Assembly (NCBI RefSeq): GCF_030409305.1
Contig: NZ_JAUFPQ010000026.1
Coordinates: forward strand, 28,111-92,110
Source of the DNA: Halomonas maura
GTDB taxonomy: Bacteria; Pseudomonadota; Gammaproteobacteria; Pseudomonadales; Halomonadaceae
Reading direction: 5' to 3'
DNA: 64,000 bases
Shown: in pieces, positions 1 to 8,529 of the stretch
Position numbering within the stretch: position 1 is the stretch's first letter
Layout: each line of letters starts with the position of its first letter
Translations under genes and position numbers: made by a program
Notes under the pieces: model-generated
What the model saw: only the letters and a program-made list of their open reading frames with translations
Told to the model about the DNA's origin: nothing
Databases searched by the model: none

Positions 1-72
1 GCGCTTGAGCTTGGCGACCTCGCGCTCCAGGGCCCGCTCGCGGTCGCCGCGCTCAGGATCCGCGGCGTCCAT
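1..72 (-). CDS. N-terminus of a sensor kinase downstream of the FIST gene (partial)
   Basis: Only the first 24 codons lie in the window. They begin at an ATG at 72 that overlaps the 3' end of the FIST gene by 20 bases, and read without a stop to the edge. The peptide is rich in Arg, Glu and Lys in a heptad-like pattern ending REVAKLKR, as in a coiled coil. In Pseudomonas aeruginosa the FIST protein NosP (PA1975) is followed by the hybrid histidine kinase NahK/ErcS' (PA1976), which starts with such a helix. The identification as that kinase is therefore inferred from position, gene overlap and composition; the catalytic domains are outside the window. Confidence 0.55.
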   Translation of the reverse strand, partial: MDAADPERGDRERALEREVAKLKR

Positions 73-1243
73 GACCGATGGCGACCCCGGTGAAGGTCTG
101 GTTGAGGTGCAGGCCATTGCATTGCTCTCCGTAGGTATTGAAGCCCACCACGTGATAGCGGCTCAGCAGCCGGGAGGCGGCCTCGCCGAGCCCGTCCAGG
201 TCGATCTCCAGGCGGCGCAGGAAGCAGTCGCAGCCGATGACCAGCAGCGGTGGTCCCAGGCGCGCGACGATATCGTCGAGCACGCGCTGGAGGTCGTCGA
301 GCAGCGGCGCGGCGGCCATGGCGGTGAGCACGATGCCGTTCTCCACCGCACAGTAGAAGCTCAGGCTGAGATCGTCGTTGACCCGCTGGATGGAGCGCAC
401 GTAGGTCTGGTCGTGCAGGCGCACGGCCAGCGGATGGCGGGCGAAGACCTCCTCGCCGAGTGCCTCCACCGCACAGCCCACCAGCCGGGCGTACTCCTCG
501 GCGGCGGGTTCGGCGTTGAGCTCGATCACCCGACGTTGCTCAGGGTCGGCGGCGGTCACCACCAGCTTGTCGGCGAGCGGCCGCAGGTGATGGGTGGTGA
601 ACACCTCGAAGTCGAGCACGCTGTTGACCATCACCACCACCGCCGCTCCGCTGCGAAAGCGGCCCTCGCCGTAGACATGGGTGCCGGCGAGGCGATTGTC
701 GTCGCCGGCGCTGCCGCCGAAATGGGGAATACTGCCGAGGGCGGCATTGAGGGTCGCCAGCACCCGCTCCTCGCTGGCCGAAAGGCCGTCGAGCAGGGTC
801 AGGGCGAAGGTATGGCCCTTGATCGGGGCGATGCCCGCCTGACGACAGCGGTCGAGCAGCCGATCGCTCAGGCGCTGGGCCGCGAGCAACGAGACGCCGT
901 CGAGATCCTCGATCAGCGCATGGGCGAAGGCGAAGTAGCGATGATCGAAGCCGATGGCGGTGATGCCGCCGCGGCCATAGCCGGCCTCGCCGATCTCGCC
1001 GGCGGTGGTGCAACCACACAGCGAGACGCCGCCGAAGTGCTCCTCCAGGGCGCGCCCCAGGGCCTCGAGATCGTATTCCGCGGAACAGAAGAACAGCACC
1101 CCGCCGAGGCAGGGATGCAGCAGGCGGCTGGCCAGGTCCTGGGCGGCCATGTCGGGCTCCCGGGACAGCGACTGGGCGACCAGGACGGGGGCGTCCCCGG
1201 GGGGGGCGCCGGCGGGAGACAAGGGTGACGGGTCGATCTCCAT
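53..1243 (-). CDS. nosP: FIST domain sensor protein (NosP type)
   Basis: The 396-aa soluble protein has the FIST_N plus FIST_C architecture: an N-terminal alpha/beta half (about residues 30-230, with VLFFCSAEYD, GCTTAGEIG and FGGSAGDDN blocks) and a C-terminal half (about 235-390) ending in the VVGFNTYGEQCNG block typical of FIST_C. FIST proteins are intracellular signal-input modules. The P. aeruginosa homologue NosP is reported to bind haem and nitric oxide and to control its co-transcribed hybrid kinase. Here too a kinase-like ORF follows with a 20-bp overlap, implying translational coupling. No membrane segment is present. The specific NO-sensing role is carried over from the homologue; the domain assignment is secure. 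Upstream lie two 12-bp direct repeats that could be activator sites. Confidence 0.8.
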   Translation of the reverse strand: MEIDPSPLSPAGAPPGDAPVLVAQSLSREPDMAAQDLASRLLHPCLGGVLFFCSAEYDLEALGRALEEHFGGVSLCGCTTAGEIGEAGYGRGGITAIGFDHRYFAFAHALIEDLDGVSLLAAQRLSDRLLDRCRQAGIAPIKGHTFALTLLDGLSASEERVLATLNAALGSIPHFGGSAGDDNRLAGTHVYGEGRFRSGAAVVVMVNSVLDFEVFTTHHLRPLADKLVVTAADPEQRRVIELNAEPAAEEYARLVGCAVEALGEEVFARHPLAVRLHDQTYVRSIQRVNDDLSLSFYCAVENGIVLTAMAAAPLLDDLQRVLDDIVARLGPPLLVIGCDCFLRRLEIDLDGLGEAASRLLSRYHVVGFNTYGEQCNGLHLNQTFTGVAIGHGRRGS

Positions 1244-1305
1244 GCGGGGTCACTCATCGGCAAGGGCGGCCCCTCCAGTCTAGAGAGAAGTGCCGCGGCG
1301 AGGTA

Positions 1306-1349
1306 TGCGACTTGGGTGCCGGCTGCGACGCCAGGCGTGCGACTTGGGT
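1306..1349. promoter_or_regulatory. Two 12-bp direct repeats upstream of the FIST gene
   Basis: TGCGACTTGGGT occurs at 1306-1317 and again at 1338-1349 (minus-strand reading ACCCAAGTCGCA). The start-to-start distance is 32 bp, close to three helical turns, and the pair sits 63-106 bp upstream of the FIST start codon. Direct repeats with this phasing are typical of response-regulator or activator sites. The binding protein is unknown; LuxR-type regulators of the erb/exa alcohol-oxidation cascade are possible. Confidence 0.4.
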
Positions 1350-1374
1350 AGTAGCCGCATCGATCCGGCGCCCC

Positions 1375-2691
1375 TCAGGACCCGGCCGACAACCTCACCA
1401 GGGTCCCCACCTCGCGGCCGGGCTCACCCAGCGGCTGGCGCTCCTGGCTGGCCAGCCACGCCGGCGGCGCCTGGGGCGCCCCCGACGCGCCCCGGTCCAG
1501 GGCCGACACGCGGGTCTGGGGCGTCAGCGCCATGTCGGCGTCCAGGCGTCTCAGGGCCTCATGGGCCGGGGTGTTGGCCTTGACCAGCCGCCCGCGACGA
1601 TCGAAGGCCAGCAGGCCCTCGCCCGACCAGCGGCGGAAGGCAGCCCGGCTCGCCTCGATCACCCGTTCACGGCTCTGGAAGTAATTGGCCATCAGGTTGG
1701 CCTCGATCATCCGGGCGGCCGACATCGCGAAGTCCAGGGCATGGGGCCGGTAGTTCTGGGTGCGGCCCGTGAGGTCGATCACCCCCAGCACCCGGCCATC
1801 GTGGGGATCACGGATCACATCGGCCGAGCAGGTATAGGGCTTGATGCCGGTGCAGAAGTGCTCGGCCCCGTAAAGCTGTACCGGCTCGGCGGCGGTCAGG
1901 GCCGTGCCGATGGCGTTGGTGCCCACGTCGCGTTCCGACCAGAGCCCGCCCGCCATCAGGTTGACCGTCTCGGCCTGGCGTCGGGCGCGATGGTCCCCGG
2001 CCACCTCCAGGACGAGCCCCTCGGGATCGGCCAGCAGCACCAGGCTGTCCTCCTCGAACAGCAGCTCACCGGCCCGCGACAGGACCGGTTGCGCGGCCTC
2101 ACGGAGGTCTGCCTGGCGATCCCGATGCCGATCGAGCGCCTCCTCGTCGGCCACCAGCGGCGCATGGCGCCGCTCCGGGTTGACCCGGCAGGCGTGACAG
2201 CGCTGCCAGGAGGCCCCGACGACAGGGCGGAGCTCGTCCGCCGCCACCACCCGGTCCTCGACGAAGCGCTCCCATAGCGACAGCAGGCGGTGGTGATCCC
2301 GGGGATTGCTGAAGCGATCGGCGGAATCCTCGGGCGGTGCCGTGGCCATGGCCGCCTGCTGGCGGGTGAAGAACTGGCCGTGACGCACGAAACCCGCCAC
2401 GATCCCCGGCTTGATGGCCTCGACCCGGCCATTGGCCAGGCGCGAGACCACCAGGTCATCGGGCAGGCCATCGAGCACGTGCATCGGGGCCTCCAGGCCG
2501 CTGGCGAACCGGGAGGGGTGCACGCGGCCGGTGTCCATGTCATAGAAGGCGGGGCGGAACCCCTGTGAACGGTTGCCCTCGCTGACCCCGCCGCTGCCGC
2601 GGAAGGTCGCGTTCTGCTCTCGTAGGGCCGTCAATGTCAGCTCGGCCAGCGTCCCGCTGGGCGAGAAGGGGGGAGGAAACTGGATTGCCAT
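1375..2691 (-). CDS. AcoR-type GAF/PAS sensory protein without AAA+ or HTH output domains
   Basis: The start is set by GGAG six bases before the ATG. The 438-aa protein has three parts. Residues about 45-110 (RPAFYDMDTG, HVLDGLPDDLV, GFVRHGQFFTR) resemble a small stand-alone hypothetical protein that I recall from pseudomonads. Residues about 125-350 are the AcoR-type N-terminal region, with LSLWERFVE, a SWQRC motif, and a GAF domain containing WSERDVGTNAIGTAL and GVIDLTGR. The tail looks like the start of a PAS domain (LLAFDRRGRLVKAN). AcoR-family bEBPs normally continue into a sigma-54 AAA+ domain and a Fis-type HTH; both are absent. Only 131 bp separate the stop from the next gene, so no broken remainder is present. 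It may act as a sensory partner for a kinase in this alcohol-oxidation neighbourhood. Confidence 0.7.
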   Translation of the reverse strand: MAIQFPPPFSPSGTLAELTLTALREQNATFRGSGGVSEGNRSQGFRPAFYDMDTGRVHPSRFASGLEAPMHVLDGLPDDLVVSRLANGRVEAIKPGIVAGFVRHGQFFTRQQAAMATAPPEDSADRFSNPRDHHRLLSLWERFVEDRVVAADELRPVVGASWQRCHACRVNPERRHAPLVADEEALDRHRDRQADLREAAQPVLSRAGELLFEEDSLVLLADPEGLVLEVAGDHRARRQAETVNLMAGGLWSERDVGTNAIGTALTAAEPVQLYGAEHFCTGIKPYTCSADVIRDPHDGRVLGVIDLTGRTQNYRPHALDFAMSAARMIEANLMANYFQSRERVIEASRAAFRRWSGEGLLAFDRRGRLVKANTPAHEALRRLDADMALTPQTRVSALDRGASGAPQAPPAWLASQERQPLGEPGREVGTLVRLSAGS

Positions 2692-3140
2692 GGCCTGCTC
2701 CGCTCACAATGACCTGCACATCGGTGCCAGCCGTAGAAGCACCCCGCTCGAGCACCGGGTCGCGTAGACGCTCCGCCTTGCCCACTGATAAGCGGGACTC
2801 CCAGCCTGCGTCGGGTACCCACCTACGCTGGCCCTTGTTGCCCTACGCTTTGTCTGAAAACTGCCTGCGCTCGCCCATCCGGCGTTAAAAATCGGCTAAA
2901 AGTACTCATTTACACCGCGTAAACTCCGTCTTTTCTCCGATTTTTGCCTTGTCTGGCCATCGCTCGTCGACGTTTCAGACAAAGCTTAGGCTAGGCTCCA
3001 CGGCCAGCCTTGAGTTTACCGCTTCTCCGGCCCCGGCCAAGCATCAAAAACCCAAAACAGCGCCATCACATTGCCGGTCATCGCGCTCCGGCCGTCTCAA
3101 CCGAGCCGCTACGCCTGCGGCGTGCCTCGCCGCCTGGCGG
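2692..3140. other. 449-bp intergenic stretch between pqqF and the AcoR-type gene
   Basis: No credible gene is visible on either strand. The stretch holds the MITE-like inverted-repeat element at 2843-2988 and the 5' region of the GAF/PAS gene (2692 to about 2840). The remaining part next to the pqqF stop has no clear rho-independent terminator. Confidence 0.6.
2843..2988. mobile_element. MITE-like element with 16-bp terminal inverted repeats
   Basis: The ends TACGCTTTGTCTGAAA (2843-2858) and TTTCAGACAAAGCTTA (2973-2988) are inverted repeats matching at 15 of 16 positions (13 contiguous at the inner part). A second inverted pair lies inside (AAAAATCGG at 2887-2895, CCGATTTTT at 2937-2945), and TTTAC-GTAAA flanks the centre, so the 146-bp unit is close to a nested palindrome. 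It is AT-richer than its surroundings and codes for nothing. This structure fits a non-autonomous transposon or a palindromic intergenic repeat. I see no clear target-site duplication. Confidence 0.5.
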
Positions 3141-5561
3141 TTACCGACGCGGCAGGTCATCCGTCGAACTCGAACCCGCCCGCCCGACCCACCACCAGCG
3201 CCGGCTCAGGCGGCCGTCGAGGAGCGCCTCGGCGCGGGTCTCGAGCCCCGCCGCGTCGAGTCGTGCCAATGCGGCGCGGGTCGCCTCGCCGGGAGGGGCG
3301 GGATCGTCCCGGCGCAGCGCCTGCCAGCGGGCCAGCCAGGCCTCGACGGGGGACTCCGGCAGGCCGCACTGCCCCGCCAGGGCCCGGCGTCGACGCTCGA
3401 AGCTCGCGCCATCGAGGGTTGCCAGGCGCCGTCCCTGGTCGGCGAGGAAGGCCGCGACGGCCGCCTGCAGCCGGTCAACGCCGGCGTACGGCGATTGCAC
3501 CACGTAGCCCAGCCTCGGGCGTCCCGCCGCCTCGCGGTAGCGCACCGCCGCCACATAGCCGAGGCCGCGCCGCCGGCGCATCTCGTCGTGGAAGGGACCA
3601 TCATGGCACAGCGCCAGCAGGCGCAGGTAGAGACGCTCGCGTGGATCGTCGTCGCCCTCGACCTGCAGCATCACCGCCGCCTGGCCACTGCCGGACGAGT
3701 GCTCAAGCAGGTCGGGAGGATGGGGTGTCCCGACAGCCGATGACGTCGACGGCAACGCCTCGGCCAGGCGCGCCACCATGGCTCCGGCCTCCTCGGCCGA
3801 CAGGCCATCGACCCAGGCACAGGCCGCCAGGGGCGCCCCCGCGTCGGCCGGTGTCTGCTCGAGACGGGCCAGTAACCGCTGGGCGAGCAGGCCCGCCCGC
3901 TCAGGCGCCTCCCGCCCTCCGAGCTTGCGGGGCCAGGCCGCCAGGGCGCGTCCCGCCACCCACTCCAGCTGCGACGGTGCACCGGCGAGCGCCACCCAGT
4001 CACCCCGGGCATCCGCCTGGAACTCGCAGCGTATGCCGCGCCACGCCGCGCCCTGGGTCAACGCCAGGGTCCGCCGCCGCCACTCCGCCAAGCGTGATGC
4101 CCGGTGGTGGGCGGCGGCGGGCCAGCCCAGGCACAGCGTGGCGGCGAGCCCCGCCGGTGCGCCGCCCCACCAGGTGACCGGCGCGTCCGCTGCCACCAGC
4201 CGACGTGGCGAGGCGCCGATGGCCGGTGCCGGAGCTGACGGGGCGGGGGCCTCCGGCGGCGGGGCCGGTGCCGGGGGGAGCGCCGCCGGTGTCGCGGACA
4301 GCGGACCCTCGCGGCGGTAGCGCGTGCCGGTCACGGGGACCCGGGCCTCACCAGCGGCCAGGCTATCGACCGCCGCCAGCCACCGACAGCGCCGGGGCGC
4401 CAGCCAGCTCGACAGGGGGCGGCCATCGGCCACTGCCGCCCCACGGGCGGCGTGGCGGCAGGCGGCACGCACCCGCTCGCGGGACCAGGTCTCGAGGTCG
4501 AGCGGCGCCTGCGTCGCCGCGGGCAGGGTGTCGACGCGGCCAGCCAGCTCGGCCACCACCCCGGCACAGCTGACGAGCACGGCATCCCGCTCGGACGGGT
4601 CGGCATCCTCGAGGGTCAACCGCAGGGACAGGCCGTCGCCGCCCCCGGCGATCGCGGGACTCGCGGCGAGCGCCGACAGTCGGTGCCTGGCGGCGAGGCT
4701 CGCCGCCAGGCGCCCGTCGGTCAGCGCCGCGGCGACGCGCCCAAGGGCGTCATGCCGGCGGCGGGCCGCCCCGAGGTGCAACGGCCAGGTCAGCTCCAGG
4801 TCGCCACCGCCGGCCGGCGAGATCCAGCGCACGCCGGCGGGCGCCCCCCACCAGGGGGAGGAGGCCCGTGGTGTGCCACCGCCCGGGAGGCGCGCGACCA
4901 GCGTCTCGACCCGGGCGCGCTGCTCGGCGAGGGAGTGTGGGGCCAACACGGCCAGGCTCATGGTCCCGGCCCGGAAGTGACGACGGTGCAAGGCGAGAAG
5001 TGCCCGCCGCAGGGTCGCCGGGGACGCCGACAGCGTCGCCGCATTGCCGGCATGGCAACCGCGGGCCGGATGCCCCCGGCGGCACAGCCGCGACAGTGCC
5101 GCCAGGCGGTGCAGCGCCGGGTCGGCCAGGCGGGCATGGAACTCGGCGTCGATCACGGCCACCTCGCGGGCGACCGCCTCGGCCGTGAAGCGCGGCTCGG
5201 CGACCAGCGTCACCAGGCGCGAGAGCCCCGCAGCGAGCGCCTCGGGGGGCAGCGTCAGGTGGAAGTCGGTGACCCGGTCATCGGTACGCGCATTGTAGCT
5301 TCCGCCCTCGGCCGCGACCCAGTCAGCGAACGATGGGGCATCGCCCGGCCCGAGGAAGAGGGCATGCTCGAGGAGATGGGCGAGCCCGGGGTAGCGATCG
5401 GGCTCGTCCAGATAGCCGGCCCCGACGCCGAGGGCCAGCCGCACCCGCTGTGCCCCGGGGACCTCGGCCAGCCAGACCGCCAGGCCGCCGGCCAGCCGGC
5501 CCTCGGCCACCCGACTGCCCGGCGGCAAGCCGTCGGCGGCCGCCTCACGCCAGCGGGTCAT
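3141..5561 (-). CDS. pqqF: PqqF, M16-family zinc peptidase for PQQ precursor processing
   Basis: The 806-aa protein is a pitrilysin-type peptidase. The inverted zinc motif HLLEH is at residues 62-66, with the third ligand expected in the acidic helix around residues 133-140. The C-terminal half (about 440-800) is a second, inactive M16 domain rich in Ala and Pro linkers. In PQQ synthesis PqqF, together with a partner, cleaves the cross-linked PqqA peptide around its Glu-Tyr unit. The ATG overlaps the upstream kinase stop by 17 bases, so it is translated as the last gene of the pqq-erc series rather than next to pqqA as in Klebsiella. The length is close to the roughly 760-aa known PqqF proteins. 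No signal peptide is seen, so it should be cytoplasmic. Confidence 0.85.
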   Translation of the reverse strand: MTRWREAAADGLPPGSRVAEGRLAGGLAVWLAEVPGAQRVRLALGVGAGYLDEPDRYPGLAHLLEHALFLGPGDAPSFADWVAAEGGSYNARTDDRVTDFHLTLPPEALAAGLSRLVTLVAEPRFTAEAVAREVAVIDAEFHARLADPALHRLAALSRLCRRGHPARGCHAGNAATLSASPATLRRALLALHRRHFRAGTMSLAVLAPHSLAEQRARVETLVARLPGGGTPRASSPWWGAPAGVRWISPAGGGDLELTWPLHLGAARRRHDALGRVAAALTDGRLAASLAARHRLSALAASPAIAGGGDGLSLRLTLEDADPSERDAVLVSCAGVVAELAGRVDTLPAATQAPLDLETWSRERVRAACRHAARGAAVADGRPLSSWLAPRRCRWLAAVDSLAAGEARVPVTGTRYRREGPLSATPAALPPAPAPPPEAPAPSAPAPAIGASPRRLVAADAPVTWWGGAPAGLAATLCLGWPAAAHHRASRLAEWRRRTLALTQGAAWRGIRCEFQADARGDWVALAGAPSQLEWVAGRALAAWPRKLGGREAPERAGLLAQRLLARLEQTPADAGAPLAACAWVDGLSAEEAGAMVARLAEALPSTSSAVGTPHPPDLLEHSSGSGQAAVMLQVEGDDDPRERLYLRLLALCHDGPFHDEMRRRRGLGYVAAVRYREAAGRPRLGYVVQSPYAGVDRLQAAVAAFLADQGRRLATLDGASFERRRRALAGQCGLPESPVEAWLARWQALRRDDPAPPGEATRAALARLDAAGLETRAEALLDGRLSRRWWWVGRAGSSSTDDLPRR

Positions 5562-7284
5562 GGCTCAACAGCGCGTCCAGCAGGGCGCGCAGCTTGCCGG
5601 GCTTGAGCGGCTTGTTGAGGACCGGCAGGTGCGCCTCGTCCAGCCGCTGGCGCCATGCCTCGCCGCGCTCGGCGGTGAGGATCACGGCGGGCAGCGCGGG
5701 ACGCTCCCAGTAGTCGCGAAGCTGCGTGACCAGGGCGTCGCCGGTGACGCCGGCATCGAGATGCAGATCCACCAGCAGGATATCCGGTGGCATGGTGGTT
5801 GCCTCCCGGGCCTCCTCGGCATCCAGGGCCAGCAGGCAGCGCATGCCCCAGCCCTCCAGCAGCGCCTGCATGCTGGCGAGGATGCTCGGTTCGTTGTCGA
5901 TCACCAGCACGCGCCGGTCGACCAGGCTGTGACCCGGCAGCGCGGCGGGCGGCGCGACACCCGGCGACGGGCACGACTCGCCCAGCGGCACCCCTACCGC
6001 GAAGCAGGAGCCATGTCCGGGACGCGAGCGAACCTCCACGGGATGGCCGAGCTTGGTCACGACCCGCTCGACGATGGCCAGGCCGAGGCCCACGCCCCGG
6101 CGATCCCGCGCCCGGGGGGCGTCGAGCTGGTGGAACTCGCGGAAGATGCTCTGGCGCTGGTCGGCGGGAATCCCCGGGCCGCTGTCCCAGACCTCGAGCC
6201 ACAGGGTGTCCCCGCGTCGCCGGCTACCCAGCAACACCCCGCCCCGGCTGGTGTAGCGGCAGGCGTTGGACAGGAAGTTGCGCAACACGCGGCCCAGCAG
6301 GCGAAAGTCGCTGACCACCCGGGCATCGACGACCCGCTGGCGGAAGCGCAGCCCCTTGCCCTGGGCCAGCGAGGAGAACTCGGCCTCCAGGCAGTCGGTG
6401 AGTTCGCGCAGCGAGAAGTTCTCGAGTTGTGGCTGGATGCGATCATGGTCCAGCCGGGCGATGTCGAGCAGGTCGGTGAGCAGCTCCTCGGCGCTCTCCA
6501 GCGACAGCTGCAGGCGTTCGGCCAGGTCACGGGGCTCGTCCGCCAGGGGGCGCTCGAGGAGACTGGTGACCAGCAGGCGCGCGGCGTTCATGGGCTGCAG
6601 CAGGTCGTGGCTGGCGGCCGCCAGGTAACGGTCCTTGCTGCGATTGGCCTGTTCCGCGGCGTCGCGGGCCTGGCGCAGCTCCTCCTCGATGCGCCGGCGC
6701 TCGCGGATCTCCTGGCGCAGCTCCGCGTTGACCCGCTCCAGGGCGAGGGTACGCTCCTGTACCCGCCCCTCGAGCCGGGCATTGAGCTGCAGGAGGCGCT
6801 CCCGGGCCCGCTCGCGCTCGGTGATGTCGGCGACGAAGGCCTCGACCAGGGGCTCGTCATCGTCGGAGGGTTTCTGTACCAGGGTCATGGCCACCGGCAC
6901 CTGGCGGCCATCGCGTCCCTGCAATCGGGTCGTGTAGCCGGCGACGCGTCCCTCCGCAACGACCCGCCGCTGCATCTCGACGGCATCCTCTGGATTCACG
7001 AACAGGGCCGCCAGGGTGGTGCAGCGCGCCAGGGTGGCGTCGACCGAGCCATCCCCCAGCATGCTGGCCAGGGCGGGATTGGCGGCGCGCAGGCCGCCGG
7101 TCAGCGAGGCCTGGAAGATACCGTGCAGGGCGTTCTCGAACAGCCACTTGTAGCGGTTGCGCTCGGTCTCGACATCGGCCATGCGGGCGCTGAGTTCGGG
7201 GTAGTAGCTCTTGCGCGCCGAATGACTGCCCAGGCCGAGCAGTTCGCTGACCGAATAGCCGTCGGGATCGGATGCCTTCTTCAT
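5545..7284 (-). CDS. ercS: Cytoplasmic hybrid histidine kinase, ErcS type
   Basis: Domains in order: PAS (about 43-155, ending in the ADITERERAR linker), a long coiled coil (155-215), a HisKA helix with the phosphoacceptor H226 in AAASHDLLQPMNAA, an HATPase_c domain (N box NFLSNACRY near 337, G boxes DSGPGIP and GVGLGLAI), and a C-terminal receiver with acceptor D506 and conserved K558. There are no membrane segments. It follows the iron alcohol dehydrogenase gene by six bases. In P. aeruginosa the equivalent pair ercA-ercS (PA1991-PA1992) follows pqqH and belongs to the cascade that controls PQQ-dependent ethanol oxidation. The family is certain; the Erc identity rests on synteny. Confidence 0.8.
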   Translation of the reverse strand: MKKASDPDGYSVSELLGLGSHSARKSYYPELSARMADVETERNRYKWLFENALHGIFQASLTGGLRAANPALASMLGDGSVDATLARCTTLAALFVNPEDAVEMQRRVVAEGRVAGYTTRLQGRDGRQVPVAMTLVQKPSDDDEPLVEAFVADITERERARERLLQLNARLEGRVQERTLALERVNAELRQEIRERRRIEEELRQARDAAEQANRSKDRYLAAASHDLLQPMNAARLLVTSLLERPLADEPRDLAERLQLSLESAEELLTDLLDIARLDHDRIQPQLENFSLRELTDCLEAEFSSLAQGKGLRFRQRVVDARVVSDFRLLGRVLRNFLSNACRYTSRGGVLLGSRRRGDTLWLEVWDSGPGIPADQRQSIFREFHQLDAPRARDRRGVGLGLAIVERVVTKLGHPVEVRSRPGHGSCFAVGVPLGESCPSPGVAPPAALPGHSLVDRRVLVIDNEPSILASMQALLEGWGMRCLLALDAEEAREATTMPPDILLVDLHLDAGVTGDALVTQLRDYWERPALPAVILTAERGEAWRQRLDEAHLPVLNKPLKPGKLRALLDALLSHDPLA

Positions 7285-7290
7285 GGAACG

Positions 7291-8454
7291 CTAGAGTGCC
7301 TCCTCGTAGACCACCGCCACGTCGCGCTCGTTGGAGCGGCGAGGGTTGGTCAGGATGCAGGGGTCCTCCATGGCATGCCGGGTCAGGAAGGGCACATCGC
7401 TGGTGTGGACCCCGGCGCCGCCCAGGGTGCCCGAGAGGCCCACCGCCCGCTTCAGCTCCACCAGGTGGGCCACCAGCCGCCGCTTGACGTCGTCCTGCGA
7501 CAGGCCGCGGCAGTCGATGCCCAGCGTCTCGGCCACGCGCCGGAAGCGCTCGGGGGCCGAGGCGAAGTTGTAGGCCACCACATGCTCGAGCAGCATCGAG
7601 TTGCACAGCCCGTGGGGCAGGTCGAGGAAGCCGCCGAGGCTGTGGGACATGGCATGCACCGCCCCCAGGATGGCGTTGGAGAAGGCCAGCCCCGCCTGCA
7701 TGCTGCCCAGCATCACCTGACCGCGCAGCTCGCCGTTATGGGGGTCGGCGACCAGCGCCACGAGATGCCCGTTGATCAGGCGCATGGCCTCGAGGGCATG
7801 GGTGTCGGTGAGCGGGCCGCTGCCGGTGGAGACGAAGGCCTCGATGGCATGCACCAGGGCGTCGACCCCGGTGCAGGCGGTGAGGAAGGGATCCATGGTC
7901 AGGGTGACCTGGGGATCGATCAGCGACACGTCCGGGACCACCGCCTTGCTGACGATGGAAAACTTCATGCGTCGCTGCGGGTCGGAGATGATCGCGAACT
8001 GCGAGACATCCGCCGAGGTCCCCGCGGTGGAGGGGATGAAGATCAGCGGCGGAATCGGCACCCGGATGGTATCGACGCCCTCGAAGTCGAGGATGTGGCC
8101 GTCATGGGCGACCACGATGCCGATGCCCTTGGCGCAATCCATCGGGCTGCCGCCGCCGATGGCGACGATGGCGTTGCAGCCGTGGTCGCGGTAGGTCTCG
8201 GCTCCGGCCATCACCTCCTCGACACGCGGATTGGGCGAGACCTGCACGAAGCGTCGACAGGGAATGCCACAGGCGGCCAGGTCGGCCTCGACCTCGGCGA
8301 CCCAGCCGGCGGCCAGCACCCCGGGGTCGGAGACCAGCAGGATCTTGTCGGCGCCGAAGGTCTGGGCATAGTTGGCGACCGCATGGCGGGAGCCGTCGCC
8401 GAAGATGATCTCCGGGGCCACGTACTTGCGCAGCGTGGTGATGGCCTGGGACAT
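7291..8454 (-). CDS. ercA: Iron-containing alcohol dehydrogenase, ErcA type
   Basis: A group III Fe-ADH of 387 aa. An N-terminal Rossmann-like half carries the NAD-binding GGGSPMDCAK motif and the STAGTSAD loop. The C-terminal half has the metal-binding GVDALVHAIEAFVS and HAMSHSLGGFLDLPHG motifs with the expected Asp and His ligands. The start chosen is the ATG at 8454, which follows AGGGGGAG at seven bases; an upstream in-frame ATG at 8502 has no ribosome site. ErcA proteins are thought to have a signalling rather than purely catabolic role in the erc system. The position between pqqH and the kinase gene supports that role here. Confidence 0.85.
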   Translation of the reverse strand: MSQAITTLRKYVAPEIIFGDGSRHAVANYAQTFGADKILLVSDPGVLAAGWVAEVEADLAACGIPCRRFVQVSPNPRVEEVMAGAETYRDHGCNAIVAIGGGSPMDCAKGIGIVVAHDGHILDFEGVDTIRVPIPPLIFIPSTAGTSADVSQFAIISDPQRRMKFSIVSKAVVPDVSLIDPQVTLTMDPFLTACTGVDALVHAIEAFVSTGSGPLTDTHALEAMRLINGHLVALVADPHNGELRGQVMLGSMQAGLAFSNAILGAVHAMSHSLGGFLDLPHGLCNSMLLEHVVAYNFASAPERFRRVAETLGIDCRGLSQDDVKRRLVAHLVELKRAVGLSGTLGGAGVHTSDVPFLTRHAMEDPCILTNPRRSNERDVAVVYEEAL

Positions 8455-8529
8455 AGCGTGCTCCCCCTGGTGATGATGCGGGCAGGAAGGCGTCACCTCC
8501 ATGCCCGGTGGTGTCCCCCACGCAGTAGA

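Noticed and set aside
1244..1374. Frameshifted remainder of an AAA+ domain after the GAF/PAS gene
   Set aside because: Only 131 bp lie before the next gene, far too short for an AAA+ domain, and no matching motif occurs in any frame.
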